A stretch of DNA of 64,000 nucleotides from Aricia agestis (GCF_905147365.1 NC_056428.1:4494001-4558000), one strand, 5' to 3'; shown: positions 10,808 to 23,206, counted from the stretch's first letter. Notes: generated from the letters alone by a model not told the origin. Program-made: numbers and translations.

Positions 10808-13495
10808 TTATTGCTGGATAGAAGTTGGCTCAATTGTCCTGCGTCTGCTTTCTCGACCTCCATCTCTATCTTTGGAGAAGCGGAACCAGTTGCTAACCAC
10901 GGTCTTTATCTCGTTTTCTGTAGCCGTTTCGGCGACTTTGTGCCGACGGAGAGCTTCTAAAATAACAAATTTATCGATTTTAGACGCGCTTTTATCCTAC
11001 TATACCCTATTTTATTTAACATTAGAGAGTTACAAACTTAAATAATTAACTGTAAAAACAAGTTAGCTCTACAACCTTGCTTTTTGCAAATACTGTCGAC
11101 GTCACCGCGATTGAATACCTCTTTTAAGGAAAGCAAATAAAGTTTGTATAACTTTTCTAATGTTAAAAAAAAACGAAGTTTAGATAACATTACAAAATGT
11201 GACTTTAGTCGCATTTGGTCCACTACAAAAAAAATTTGGTCCACTTCTCATTTGGTTAACTTTTGTTTAATATTTTTTATAAGACCTGTCATGGCATTCA
11301 AGGATGCAAAGAAAAGAAATTGAAATTAAAGACAAACGGTATTGCGGGTTGTACAGATGTGGACTCACAGGTGCAAATACAAGAAATTTATATTAGAGAA
11401 ATTACACGGTTACATACACAACAGACCAACCGCAACCAGATAAGTCACAGGAGAATTTTCATTAAAACAAATATTTTTATTTGTGATTATCATAATCATA
11501 GTTAGAATTAAAATATTTTTGTAGTTATACATATAAATAGAATAACTAAAAAATATACTTATTTTTAGCTGTTACTCTTTCACAGATTGTCATGAGTCAT
11601 TACAAATCAACCAAAACCAAATGTCCTTCAAATAAAAAAATTATACATACAATATTTAACCAAAAAATTAATACATATATGTTAGCAGAGTTAGAAAGGT
11701 AACCTGTTATTTAAACTTTATATAGGTAGTTATATTACTTACGTTTTTAGAAGAGGCTTACTTACCAGTAACAACTTTAATTAAAAGGTGATCTTGTAGC
11801 TTATGTTTTCCATTTTTGCCTGACCAATTACAGATTTCCGCAAGTTTGTTTGAAAACAGTTTTTCAAGAATCCTCCTTAATATTGCTGATGTTTTGTTAC
11901 CGCCTACATAGCTCAAGTGGTTAACCTACAACAAAATATTTTGCACATAGTGCTTGCACATACATACATTCCAGACAGCCAAAAGATAAATAGCGTAATA
12001 GGTACTGCCTAGTGTAGTCAGTCATTATAAAAATAATTAAAAAGCTTACAAGTAGCATGTAATTTTCGTCCACTGTTAGCCAGACATCAATCTTTTTAAT
12101 CTCTTCGATCTGGGTGCATGGTAAATTGACTCCTTCTGGCAGGGACAGGGCTTGATAACCAACAGCTACAGCCGTCGCAGTTGCTCCAGAGCGTAGTCTT
12201 TCCAATATTTCTTTTTGGTTTAATTGCAGTTCCTTGATGCCTTCCTCGAGTTTGGCAAGGTGTCGAGCAATCACAGCTAAAATTGTGAAAAATATCGATT
12301 AACATTACCTACTGATAAAGCTTATATCTATCTATCTATGTGACTATTTGTAACTACACAATATGCCAACGAGTTAATGGCGGTTAGGGATTAAGGTAGG
12401 GTTAGATGTTTTATAAAATTATTAATACCATATTTTAGAGCTCCTGGTCTCTCTAAAATAAGGCGCTTTCCCTACTAATATTATAAATAAAATTATTATA
12501 TATAAATAAATAAAGTAGGGAAAGCGAACAGCTGAACCAATTTTGATGAAATTTGGTATCGAGATAGTTTGGCACTCAGGGATAAAAAGAGGCTATTTTT
12601 ACTGGTGTCCATGGTGTTAATGTAAAAGGGTTTCTATGCGGCCGAAGTCACGAGCAACAAGAGAGACCTCATGTAATGTCTTATCAAATTAATGCTCACC
12701 ATTTGATGCAACCACAGAAGATGTCGAAATATCTGAAGTTTGTCGTACAAGTACACCTGGAAATTGATGTGGTGTTGTTAAGTGTTATCCATCTCTGCCT
12801 CAGTCTCCTCCGCTATTTGTTTTCTGCCGGGCTCTGTAACAAATAAACATGTACTTAACTAGTTTTCCCAATCAGTGCTTCATTATGTAGATGGGGCACA
12901 ATAGGGGAAATTAATGTTCCCTCTATTGAACACTGATATACTAGATATCAACAAAAATACTTGCCTTTTGGTGGTTTTGGAAAATTCATTCAATGGCCAT
13001 CATCTTCTTCACTGGATACTGACAGATATCTTGTAGTTTTTTGTGTTTTCTTTTTAGCTTAATGTCTAGTTCTACTTCGGAATTAAGTTCGGCTTCTTTA
13101 CATATATTTCTAGCACTGAGAAGGTCATCTAAAATCATACGAATAAAACATATTTTATTTCATGGAAAATCTATAATAGAAATGGAAGCAGAGCTAGGTA
13201 CCTACTGTGTCTGTTTGCCTGCTTACTTATCCAAAGGTAGGTATTTGGGACTTTAGAAAACTCCCTTACATACCTAGTATCATTACATTACTGACTTACC
13301 AGTTACATAAAAAATGCGTCGAATTCCAAAAACATTCCACGTGTCATCATCTAAAATTGTGCCCGTAAGACATTTCTTGATCTTTTCGGAATTTTTAAAT
13401 GGAGGCCAAGCACTATGTTTCTTAGTGGGTGAAATCCAAGACGAGCGCACAATAGCGACGCTGTCATCCTCACTAAATTCAACGACGCTATACAT
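10808..13495 (-). pseudogene. DUF4806-domain protein, six exons, frame broken
   Basis: Exons on the minus strand: 13300-13495, 12965-13128, 12700-12833, 12050-12276, 11766-11925 and 10808-10956. Exon 1 begins MYSVVEFSEDDSVAIV, the usual start of this insect family. Exons 4-6 give the DUF4806 domain: LPCTQIEEIKKIDVWL, then SYVGGNKTSAILRRILEKLF, NWSGKNGK, and AETATENEIKTVVSNWFR...DRDGGR before a stop. Exon 2 is shifted: the family-like RYLSVSSEEDDGH is in another frame and is followed by TGA. Exon 3 contains a TAA in the entering frame. The exon 2 donor is GC rather than GT. The function of DUF4806 proteins is unknown; here the gene rides inside a transposon directly upstream of the transposase fragment. 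Confidence 0.75.
12467..12660. mobile_element. LEP1-like Helitron fragment
   Basis: It contains CTACTAATATTATAAAT and the body motif GCTGAACCAATTTTGATGAA followed by GGCACTCAGGGATAAAAAG, typical of lepidopteran Helitrons. It sits in an intron of the DUF4806 pseudogene. Confidence 0.6.
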
Positions 13496-13628
13496 TTCTG
13501 AAATGAGTAAACCAATTACCTAACCTAGTAGGTACCTATCTATCTTGGGAAATGAACGTAAATCGGGCTATTACAATGATTAATATGATATATTATATAA
13601 TATTATTGTATTGACTACCCCGTAAGTA

Positions 13629-14194
13629 CAACTCGGGCGAATTAACATGACACCTGGTTCAATTGACGTTTCTCTTAAGTACTGAGTGCAAAAAAAGTTT
13701 TTTTATTTTAAGTTATTTCAAAAAAAAAAATACGTTACCGGAACTAGTTATTTTTATAGGGCTACACTAACCACAGTATTAACCAAGTACGAGTTGGACT
13801 CGCCTAAGGGTTCCCCAGCAGGAATACGAGGTTTATGGATGCGTCCGATAATTTGTATCTAGCTTCATATTAATATATTCCGTGAGTAGCTAATTCATAC
13901 CACAGACGCACGGCAATGTTCAAACGTTAATACGAATAACAAAAACTTAACAAATTTAACGTTCAAACGTAACAACTAACAAATAACACAACAAAACTCA
14001 ACAAAAATCCAAAAACAATAACCATTAACTACTAACAAATAACTCCGAAACGCAAACTCAATAACACACGTGTAACGGTAACAGATATAATATGCTAACG
14101 CTACTGGACGCGTACGACGAGAGCGGGGTGCTGCGCGGGGAAGCGAGGGAGGGGTAAAATTTAAGCCAGGTGTCAAGTTAACTCGCCCGAGTTG
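13629..14194. mobile_element. TIR element with TA duplication
   Basis: Ends are CAACTCGGGCGAATTAAC and the complement of CAACTCGGGCGAGTTAAC, continuing with GACACCTGG, flanked by TA at 13627-13628 and 14195-14196. It is 566 bp and non-coding, inserted near the 5' end of the DUF4806 pseudogene. Confidence 0.75.
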
Positions 14195-14708
14195 TATAAT
14201 ACTTATTTCAGTTAGGTCCTTACATAAGTTTTTGAGGTTTTGTCATGATTTTGTTAGAAAATTTTAAAGAACATGGCGGTTCGGCGTCCCCCGCCTTAGC
14301 GTCTCTCTTTCACTACAATACCTACTTTCTTTCCTAGTACAATAATCTCTCTTTGTTTGATACACACTGTAAACGTAGCTAATCTTAAAAATATTACTTT
14401 CTACTTACTTTAGGAATAGATATTCCGTTTTTTATCCTCTTGAAACCATGAAATTACATGTATTTTCTTTTCTGCATCCAAACACTACGAGCACAAAATA
14501 GAAAGAATGCTAACGCTAGGCTTGGGTAAAAAAAATATATATATCAAAATATCGATATTTTTTCAGAAAATAATCGATATATTATATCGGCGATTTTTTA
14601 TTCTTTTATATATCGATTTTCGATATTTATTTTCGGATATCAAAAACGATATTATTTCGCTTCGAATTTTCATTTTTTATTATATAATTTTTGAGATTGC
14701 CAACTATA

Positions 14709-15238
14709 CAGGGTGCAATTAAACCTTCCTGCCAAATTTTTTCCAGGGCTTAGGTATCATTAGGAGAATCCATTTAACCAAATAAAATTGGGTGTTATTT
14801 TTTTGTTAATGACATATTTTATCCCATTTAAAATCGTTGCAGAATGCTCACTCGCGGCGGTGGGTGTGATCGGGGGTGACGCGGGGCGAGGCGCGCGCGC
14901 GGGGGCACGTCACGCGCGGGCGACTCGTAGGCCGGTATAAATAGTCAGTACTTAAGATGCGACCCGGTCTCAAGACGCGGTTCGGCTCTGTGATTGGCCC
15001 AAATTTTGACAGCCAACCAATCACAGAGCCTGAACCGTGTCTTGAGACCGAGATGCATCTTGAGTACTGACTATTTATACCGGCCGTAGTGTCCGTTGTA
15101 GTGTTTTTTAGGATAACTTTCGGAAGCCATTTCTCAACATTTTAGTACTGAGTGATTATAAAAGAAAAAATACGTGTATTTTTATTTTTGACAAGGATCA
15201 ATAAATATATCAAAATTTGGCAGGAAGGTTTAATTGCA
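14709..15238. mobile_element. Nested TIR element with internal palindrome
   Basis: Ends read GGTGCAATTAAACCTTCCTG and its near complement. The interior contains a second inverted pair (14932-15087, GGCCGGTATAAATAGTCAGT and complement) around AATCACAGAGCC. Confidence 0.7.
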
Positions 15239-15252
15239 GCTTGTATTAGTGA

Positions 15253-15683
15253 GGGAGCCCTAGAACAATTTTTTTTGTGATTATTAACAAGCTAATTTTT
15301 TGTGAATAGCTACATTTTGATATTTAAGATGAACAACATTTTTATTTTAGGTCAAGGACAAGGACAAGGTTACTTTTAATTTATATAACTATTAACCTAC
15401 AAATATTATACAAAAAATCTGCTGGTCAGGGTTCCGTTTTAGGGTACAGTAGTCAACCAAGTTTTGTTGATTACAGAACCCTAAAACCTTGTCTTACAAA
15501 TAAAACAATCCATATTTTAGGACCATCAAGTCAAAGTATGAAATACTTTCTATCTCTGTTAGCTACCACTTTCGAGATTTTTCGAAAATAAAAATGTTGT
15601 TCGTCTTATCAAAATGTAGCTACTCACAGAAAATTTGCTTGTTAGTAATCACAAAAAAATTTGTTCTAGGGCTTCCGTAATAC
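15253..15683. mobile_element. Nested inverted-repeat MITE (about 105-bp arms)
   Basis: The left arm (GGAGCCCTAGAACAATTTTT...GAACAACATTTTTATTTT) is repeated as the complement at the right, ending GGGCTTCC. Non-coding. Confidence 0.75.
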
Positions 15684-15862
15684 GAGTATTTCTAATTAGT
15701 CTGTGCTTCCGTACTATATAGATAACCTTCTCGAGGCTCGAGGCTTAAGCAAAAAATATCGATATATCGGAATATCGATATTTTTAAAAAATATATATCG
15801 ATACATTTGAAAAGTATCGATACGATATATATCGATATATTTTTTCCATTTGCCCATCCCTA

Positions 15863-16387
15863 GCTAACGCATCAGACAGCTCACAGCGCTCTTCCATAGT
15901 GAAAAGATGTGCTTGTGCCATATAACCGCACATGTTGATTTTGACATTTTGTTTTTTTTATAATGGGACTAAAATTATTCACGGAGATTCTTTCATAACC
16001 TTAATGGCATGAATTACACCATCAATACAATCACGATTCCGTGATAATATTGATGGTGTAAGCGGCCGAATCGCAGAATTTATTTATTTATTTTTATTAG
16101 GAACAACAACAGCCATCATTCTTATATCACTAATGACACTTGTAGGTATAGCTAATATTATTTTGTAAGCTATAATACATTTTAGGCAATTATAAGCTAT
16201 ACTTAACAGTAGGAAGTAGGGCCAATAATAGTTGTTCACTTATTACAATCTTAAATAGATGTTATTAAAAACTTAATATAACAACTTGTGTAAGAAATTT
16301 TTTTTTTTATTAATCATGATTTTTTATCAGAGATTCTTGAAATCCACGCGATACTGGGGGGCGTGGCTTCCACAGATTATGCGATCT
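15863..16387. other. Gene-free stretch before the 120-bp array
   Basis: A small hairpin (TTACACCATCAATA and complement) is at about 16015-16063. The rest is AT-rich with no coding signal. Confidence 0.5.
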
Positions 16388-19250
16388 CGTTGGGCCTATG
16401 TTGGGTATTTGTACATATGTGTTGTAGGCTACACAACCAAAAACACTTAAAGGGCCTTCGTTGGCAGATTGTTGAATTTCACTGTTGGCAGCAGAACGTA
16501 AAATCAATGTTGGGCCTATGTTGGGTATTTGTACATATGTGTTGTAGGCTACACAACAGAAAGCCACAGTAGGGCCTTCGTTGGCCGGTTGTCACCAATC
16601 ACTGTTGGAAAACTATAACAAAATATATGTTGGGCCTACGTTGGGTATTTGTACAGATGTCCTGTAGGCTAGACAACCAAAAGCCACAGTAGGGCCTTCG
16701 TTGGCAGGTTATCACCAATCACAGTTGGGAAAATAAAACAAAATATATGTTGGGCCTATGTTGGGTATTTGTACATATGTGTTGTAGGCTACACAACCAA
16801 AAACACTTAAAGGGCCTTCGTTGGCAGATTGTTGAATTTCACTGTTGGCAGCAGAACGTAAAATCAATGTTGGGCCTATGTTGGGTATTTGTACATATGT
16901 GTTGTAGGCTACACAACAGAAAGCCACAGTAGGGCCTTCGTTGGCCGGTTGTCACCAATCACTGTTGGAAAACTATAACAAAATATATGTTGGGCCTACG
17001 TTGGGTATTTGTACAGATGTCCTGTAGGCTACACAACCAAAAGCCACAGTAGGGCCTTCGTTGGCAGGTTATCACCAATCACTGTTGGGAAAATAATACA
17101 AAATATATGTTGGGCCTATGTTGGGTATTTGTACATATGTATTGTAGGCTACACAACCAAAAACACTTAAAGGGCCTTCGTTGGCAGATTGTTGAATTTC
17201 ACTGTTGGCAGCAGAACGTAAAATCAATGTTGGGCCTATGTTGAGTACTTGTATAGATGTTCTGTAGACTACACAACCAAAAGCCACTGTAGGGCCTTCG
17301 TTGGCAGGTTATCACCAATCACTGTTGGGAAAATAAAACAAAATATTTGTTGGGCCTATGTTGGGTATTTGTACATATGTGTTGTAGGCTACACAACCAA
17401 AAATACTTAAAGGGCCTACGTTGGCAGATTGTTGAATTTCACTGTTGGCAGCAGAACGTAAAATCAATGTTGGGTCTATGTTGAGTATTTGTATAGATGT
17501 CCTGTAGGCTACACAACAAAAAGCCGCAGTAGGGCCTTCGTTGGCAGGTTATCACCAATCACAGTTGGGAAAATAAAATAAAATATATGTTGGGCCTATG
17601 TTGGGTATTTGTACAGATGTCCTGTAGGCTACACAACCAAAAGCCACAGTAGGGCCTTCGTTGGCCTGTTGTCACCAATCACTGTTGGAAAACTATAACA
17701 AAATATATGTTGGGCCTATGTTGGGTATTTGTACAGATGTCCTGTAGGCTAGACAACCAAAAGCCACAGTAGGGCCTTCGTTGGCAGGTTATCACCAATC
17801 ACAGTTGGGAAAATAAAACAAAATATATGTTGGGCCTATGTTGGGTATTTGTACATATGTGTTGTAGGCTACACAACAGAAAGCCACAGTAGGGCCTTCG
17901 TTGACTGGTTGTCACCAATCACTGTTGGAAAACTATAACAAAATATATGTTGGGCCTATGTTGGGTATTTGTACAGATGTCCTGTAGGCTACACAACCAA
18001 AAGCCACAGTAGGGCCTTCGTTGGCAGGTTATCACCAATCACTGTTGGGAAAATAATACAAAATATATGTTGGGCCTATGTTGGGTATTTGTACAGATGT
18101 CCTGTAGGCTACACAACCAAAAGCCACAGTAGGGCCTTCGTTAACTGGTTGTCACCAATCACTGTTGGAAAACTATAACAAAATATATGTTGGGCCTATG
18201 TTGGGTATTTGTACAGATGTCCTGTAGGCTACACAACCAAAAGCCGCAGTAGGGCCTTCGTTGGCAGGTTATCACCAATCACAGTTGGGAAAATAAAATA
18301 AAATATATGTTGGGCCTATGGTGGGTATTTGTACAGATGTCCTGTAGGCTACACAACCAAAAGCCACAGTAGGGCCTTCGTTGGCCTGTTGTCACCAATC
18401 ACTGTTGGAAAACTATAACAAAATATATGTTGGGCCTATGTTGGGTATTTGTACAGATGTCCTGTAGGCTAGACAACCAAAAGCCACAGTAGGGCCTTCG
18501 TTGGCAGGTTATCACCAATCACAGTTGGGAAAATAAAACAAAATATATGTTGGGCCTATGTTGGGTATTTGTACATATGTGTTGTAGGCTACACAACAGA
18601 AAGCCACAGTAGGGCCTTCGTTGACTGGTTGTCACCAATCACTGTTGGAAAACTATAACAAAATATATGTTGGGCCTATGTTGGGTATTTGTACAGATGT
18701 CCTGTAGGCTACACAACCAAAAGCCACAGTAGGGCCTTCGTTGGCAGGTTATCACCAATCACTGTTGGGAAAATAATACAAAATATATGTTGGGCCTATG
18801 TTGGGTATTTGTACATATGTATTGTAGGCTACACAACCAAAAAGACTTAAAGGGCCTTCGTTGGCAGATTGTTGAATTTCACTGTTGGCAGCAGAACGTA
18901 AAATCAATGTTGGGCCTATGTTGAGTACTTGTATAGATGTTCTGTAGACTACACAACCAAAAGCCACTGTAGGGCCTTCGTTGGCAGGTTATCACCAATC
19001 ACTGTTGGGAAAATAAAACAAAATATTTGTTGGGCCTATGTTGGGTATTTGTACATATGTGTTGTAGGCTACACAACCAAAAACACTTAAAGGGCCTTCG
19101 TTGGCAGATTGTTGAATTTCACTGTTGGCAGCAGAACGTAAAATCAATGTTGGGTCTATGTTGAGTATTTGTATAGATGTTCTGTAGGCTACACAACAAA
19201 AAGCCGCAGTAGGGCCTTCGTTGGCATTTTACTGTTGGCGGCGGAACGTA
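16388..19250. repeat. 120-bp tandem array, about 24 units, in strict register
   Basis: Units begin GTTGGGCCTATGTTGGGTAT and keep exactly 120 bp for about 24 copies without an indel. There are distinct classes: one with CACTTAAAGGGCC and GTTGAATTTCACTG, another with AGCCACAGTAGGGCC and ATCACCAATCAC. A 360-bp trimer is duplicated (16381 and 16741), a 720-bp block recurs (about 17520 and 18240), and units at 17101 reappear near 18781. Open frames inside merely follow the period. It forms the right subterminal region of the 11-kb transposon. Confidence 0.95.
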
Positions 19251-19408
19251 AAATTTATGTTGGGCCATTGTTGGCTCTTCGTTCGGAATTTTAGTGTAGG
19301 AATTTACGATTGGCTTTTTGTAGGCCCTTTGTTGGGATTTTCTCACACCATTCCCCGACAGTTTACCAACCGTTGGCAATCGTTGGCCAACGGAGTGTGC
19401 TACTAGGG

Positions 19409-19654
19409 CACCATGTCAGTCTGACCCCGTGCTAAGTAGCTGAAGGACTTGTGTTACGGGTACCAGACAACGGAAATATATTTAATACTGTTACACTATA
19501 CATATATTTAAGATTTTTATTATATGATACACATATTTAATACACACCCATGACCCAGGAACTTTGAAAACTTTTTGTTCCGTTGGCAGGATTCGAACTC
19601 GCGACCCCCGGCTTGAGCTATCGACAGCCCACCCACTGAGCCACAGAGGTCGTC
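19409..19654 (-). mobile_element. tRNA-derived SINE, split by the 11-kb transposon
   Basis: Read on the minus strand, the head starts GACGACCTCTGTGGCTCAGT (A-box-like) and has a B-box-like GCGAGTTCGAATCC. A tail follows (CCCGTAACACAAGTCCTT...CAGACTGAC). The last bases (TGTGAAGCGTCCATAGAT) lie on the far side of the transposon near 8385-8403. Headless copies of the tail are at about 21893-22045 and 25316-25400. Confidence 0.8.
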
Positions 19655-19693
19655 AAACAACAATTATATCCAGTTTTGTAAATTAAGAAATTA

Positions 19694-20099
19694 ATAGGGG
19701 TGTAGACTATTTTTAGGAAATATATTTATTTTACAGATGTACCATCAAGGAAGTTGATTCCTATGCAATTGACCAACGTTATTTGGTCGAATACTTATGT
19801 CAATTCAATGTTAATTGTGATCTGTCGGCTGGGTTTGACGTAACGCAACCAAACTACTTATGTCCCCGATTTGCATAGGAATCAACTTCTCTGATAGTAC
19901 ATAAGTATTTTGTTACACCTAAAAATATGTAAAAAAAATAAATACACTCTTATTTTAATTTAAAAAATCACTTATTAAATATAAAAAATATTATAAAGTT
20001 ATTAAGTAAAATATGTCAATTTTCGGTAATTCTATAATACAAACTCTCAAAAAAACAATAATTTGTATAAGATTTCGTTTATTGTCTACACCCCTATTA
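19694..20099. mobile_element. MITE with ATAGGGGTGTAGAC ends, carrying an inner MITE
   Basis: Ends are ATAGGGGTGTAGAC and its complement. The inner element (19739-19900) has ends GTACCATCAAGGAAGTTGAT and near complement; relatives of the inner one are at 31463-31634 and 39962-40470. Confidence 0.75.
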
Positions 20100-20198
20100 T
20101 TGTATTCCTGCCTAATTACTGGTCAATAGTATGCTAAATACTTACATGACACTAATAAAAGACAAAAAAATAATTATTTGATTATTTAAAAATAATTT

Positions 20199-23034
20199 AA
20201 AATCATGAAAAAATCAATACCTTACCGACAAGTTACGTGAAATAATTCATTTTAAAATTTCCATTTATCATACGTAATGTTTGCCGGAAGTGTTACAATT
20301 TTTGAGAATTCGTCAAAATTTGGAACTTTGTATCAAAGATAAACAGCTAAAAAACTGCTTATCAATTTCTTTATACGATTTGCGATTTTTTAAGCCCAAA
20401 AAAAAGTGGGTTCACCGGTAATTCTGAGGAAATATTTCAAATTGAAATTTATGAAAATTATCCATGGAGGTATTATACTATTGGCAGTTATATTTTGACA
20501 GTTGATAATGTTACTCTTTCTAACAACGCAGTAAGTTGAGTGAAAGAGAAAGCTCATATCGGTGTGTAAACGTCAAAAGCCTGTAATGTTATGTCCTACC
20601 CAGTAGAACATAGCAAAGGAATCGGTCTGCATATTTCATGTTTTAAAAGTGCTAATAAAAGTGTTTAGTGAACGTTAAATGCAATATCTTGTTGGGTTTT
20701 GTGGTTCCGCTAAATAATAAACCATAAAAACGGCCAAGGAATGCCTCAAACACGTGGATTTAACTTGTCATATGTAAGTTTTCAACAACGTTTTATGGGC
20801 TTATCAATCGGTATTTTTGTAAGCTAAAAAGAAAATTTATAAGTTTATTAATCCCTTATTCGTGCTATATAAGGCATTAGTGCTAAAAATGTCACATCAA
20901 GTAATAATTTGGCTACAAATATGGCATAGATTTTTACGTGTGCTTTAGGGATGCACCTTGCTTGAAGTATATATTTATATCGATAAAAATATTGTCATGG
21001 ACTAAATGTTTTTTTTTCAGGATTTGAAAATGCTTCAAAATAGACGACGAACAGAATATTTTTTAGACGCAAGTTTCATGCAAGTTTTTAATCCTTACTC
21101 CCTTATGAATACATCACAATATTGGGATAATCATTTTAAACGTAAGTTTGAAACAATGATTTTATTGAAATAAAAAAGTTCTAACGGAGAGTAAAATGAT
21201 CAACAGCTCTTACACCTCCCCCTGTAAGTACTCAAATCATTACTTGGATTTACTTTTTGAAAATTTATCCTGGCATTACTCTTTTTTAATAAATACCAGA
21301 CACAATAGATATTCAGTTGTTATGCGGCACCTGGGTTCCGCTTGGGGCTTGATGGGTTAAGTATGGAAAACAAACATAAAGCATATTGCCCCGTAAACAA
21401 TATTATATATACAGTATATCTTTTATAGTATTAAGTACATTTAATGACACTAAACCAACTATTTTTTTAGGTTTTTGGAATGCTTCTAAAGAAGAGTTCA
21501 ATATGATGGTGATGAAGGAGAGACCTATAATGAAGATAATATTATTTTTAAGTTTAGATTATAACCGAGTATTCTGATGGTGAGATGGAGTGAGGAGGGA
21601 ATAGGGATAGTTTATGTAAAATCCCCCTTATCACTACCCCCCCGTTAAGGAGACTGTTGTCAACTGTTTTCAGTATAATTTTCGAGGCATACTAAGGTTA
21701 GCTAAAGTTTATATTTTATAATATGAATTTAAGTATTCAATACTCGTATACTCGCGGTTAACATTAATTGTGGATCAACCCACATTTTTTTAAGTTATGG
21801 ATGCCATTTTAAATGATCTAAAGAACATGACTGCATTCATATCTCAATACGTAATTTTTTGTAGCATGATATCTATGGATATCATATTAATATCTATGGA
21901 CGCTTCACACCACGTCAGTCTGGCCCCGTGCTAAGTACCTAAAGGACTTGTGTTACAGGTACCAGGCAACGGAAATATATTTAATACTTTTATACTATAC
22001 ATATATTTAAGATTTTTATTATATATGATACACAAATGCAGTCATTAAACAGAGTCTAATAATTATAAAGCAGACAACCTTCCCCGTAAACCATATTTAA
22101 AAATTGCTAATTTCATATTTTTTCATTTAAATCTTGACATATCCAAATTTTGTAATGTGCAAAAAATGGAATATTGATACTAAACAAAATATTTTTTTAG
22201 GTTAAAGAAATGCTCCTAGAGAAGAGGTCAATGTGATGATGAAGACAATTGAGAACCTATATGGAAGTTAATATTATATTTACTTCATAAGCTGCGACTA
22301 AGAACTTAATATTCAATAAAACCTTATGTTTGAATATTTTTCATTTTCATTTAATTTCTAATTTTTGATAAGTGTGTAATGTGTAATATTATACAATGTG
22401 TCCTAATACCGGTGCCCGATTATTACATGCTTGTTATGAATTATGATGTATGGCATATTTTATTGACTGAAGGATCGGACACTGTTGTTGGGACAGTGGA
22501 CACATTATATTATTATGTGTCCCGTCACCAGTATTCAATGCTTTAACGTCTTTATTTCTTCGATAATACATAATAATTGTTATTTTACAAAATTGTTGTT
22601 TAATAGTAATTAAGTATAATAAAGTATTTTTGTTCTACTGTTGCTTTTTTATAAAAACTGTTGATTTTATTGATTACACTCCGGACAAGCCTTCGTGGCT
22701 TATAGAGTATACATAATTATTATGTATATTTTAAACTATTTGTGTAATTATATACTTAAATATTTTATTTCTATAAAAGTATTTTCATATACTTTTAAAC
22801 ATACGGGCCGAATTGATAACTTCATTTTTTTGATGTTGTAAAAATCTATATTAACGTGATAAAAATCTATAACATAAAATTATGGTCGACTATTGGTCGA
22901 TAGCTGTAGTCTAATTTTATATTTTTATCGATATACGCCCATCCCTACACGCACACTACGGCAATTGCACACAAGCATAAAATGGCCACGCGCTGGCGAG
23001 CTAAGAAGCCATCTACCTATATCCTTAATCTATG
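20199..23034 (+). repeat. Left arm of a large inverted repeat (2.84 kb)
   Basis: The arm is repeated in reverse complement at 24399-27083. It holds one full copy of a small three-exon gene, a degenerate extra last exon (22201) and a headless SINE tail. It is about 150 bp longer than its partner, chiefly because of extra sequence near 22450-22590. Confidence 0.93.
20741..21577 (+). CDS. Unrecognised 86-residue three-exon protein, left palindrome copy
   Basis: Exons: 20741-20773, 21021-21141 and 21471-21577. Donors are GTAAGT, and acceptors follow T-rich tracts ending CAG/TAG. Phases (0, 1) join into one frame: it starts MPQTRGFNLSY, continues DLKMLQNRRRTEYFLDASF, then NPYSLMNTSQYWDNHFK, and ends NRVF. 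I do not recognise the family. There is no signal peptide or membrane segment; the protein is basic in the middle. Support for a real gene is the intact splice set and an equally intact copy at 25716-26540 with only a few amino-acid changes. The true last exon may be a duplicate at about 22201, now carrying an in-frame TAA. Expression is unknown. Confidence 0.5.
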
Positions 23035-23206
23035 TGTCAAAGTGTCATGCCCGCCAAAACTCTTTCAGTTGTCTGTTTTTAGTTTGACAAGTATTATAAA
23101 ATGTCAGCGTCTTTCTAAACTGTTACCAGTATACTGGCCTTACCAATGATCGCTTAGGCTCTTCTAGGCAAAACTTGTTATTTATTTTATTTTTAATTAT
23201 TTACAG

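Larger units (their letters stand above)
14517..15862. mobile_element. hAT-type MITE rich in ATCGAT, carrying two nested elements
   Basis: The 8-bp GCTAACGC is duplicated exactly at 14509-14516 and 15863-15870. The ends (TAGGCTTGGG, and complement of TAGGGATGGGC) lead into ATATCGATA-rich arms. Two inverted-repeat elements (14709-15238 and 15253-15683) lie inside. Confidence 0.8.
8404..19408. mobile_element. 11-kb CACTA-like DNA transposon with subterminal tandem arrays
   Basis: The left end reads CCCTAATAGCACA and the right end is the complement of CCCTAGTAGCACA. The dinucleotide CA is duplicated at 8402-8403 and 19409-19410. The flanks join into a continuous SINE sequence (GGACGCTTCACA + CCATGTCAGTCTG) that occurs uninterrupted near 21900-21925 and, inverted, near 25370-25395, giving a direct empty-site comparison. 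Inside are a 50-bp dimer array, a 247-bp hairpin, a CACTA-like transposase fragment, a DUF4806 pseudogene, several nested MITEs and a 120-bp array. Short TIRs, a 2-3 bp duplication and repetitive subterminal DNA are CACTA traits; the superfamily name rests mainly on the transposase fragment. Confidence 0.78.

Noticed and set aside
16388..19250. CRISPR-like array
   Set aside because: Units of 120 bp abut directly without unique spacers, in eukaryotic DNA; it is a minisatellite.
16310..19406. Short open frames repeating the same protein
   Set aside because: They follow the 120-bp period on both strands and carry no start context or splice structure.
19583..19654. tRNA gene on the minus strand
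   Set aside because: A- and B-box-like motifs are there, but the segment continues into a repeat tail with headless copies elsewhere, so it is the head of a SINE.
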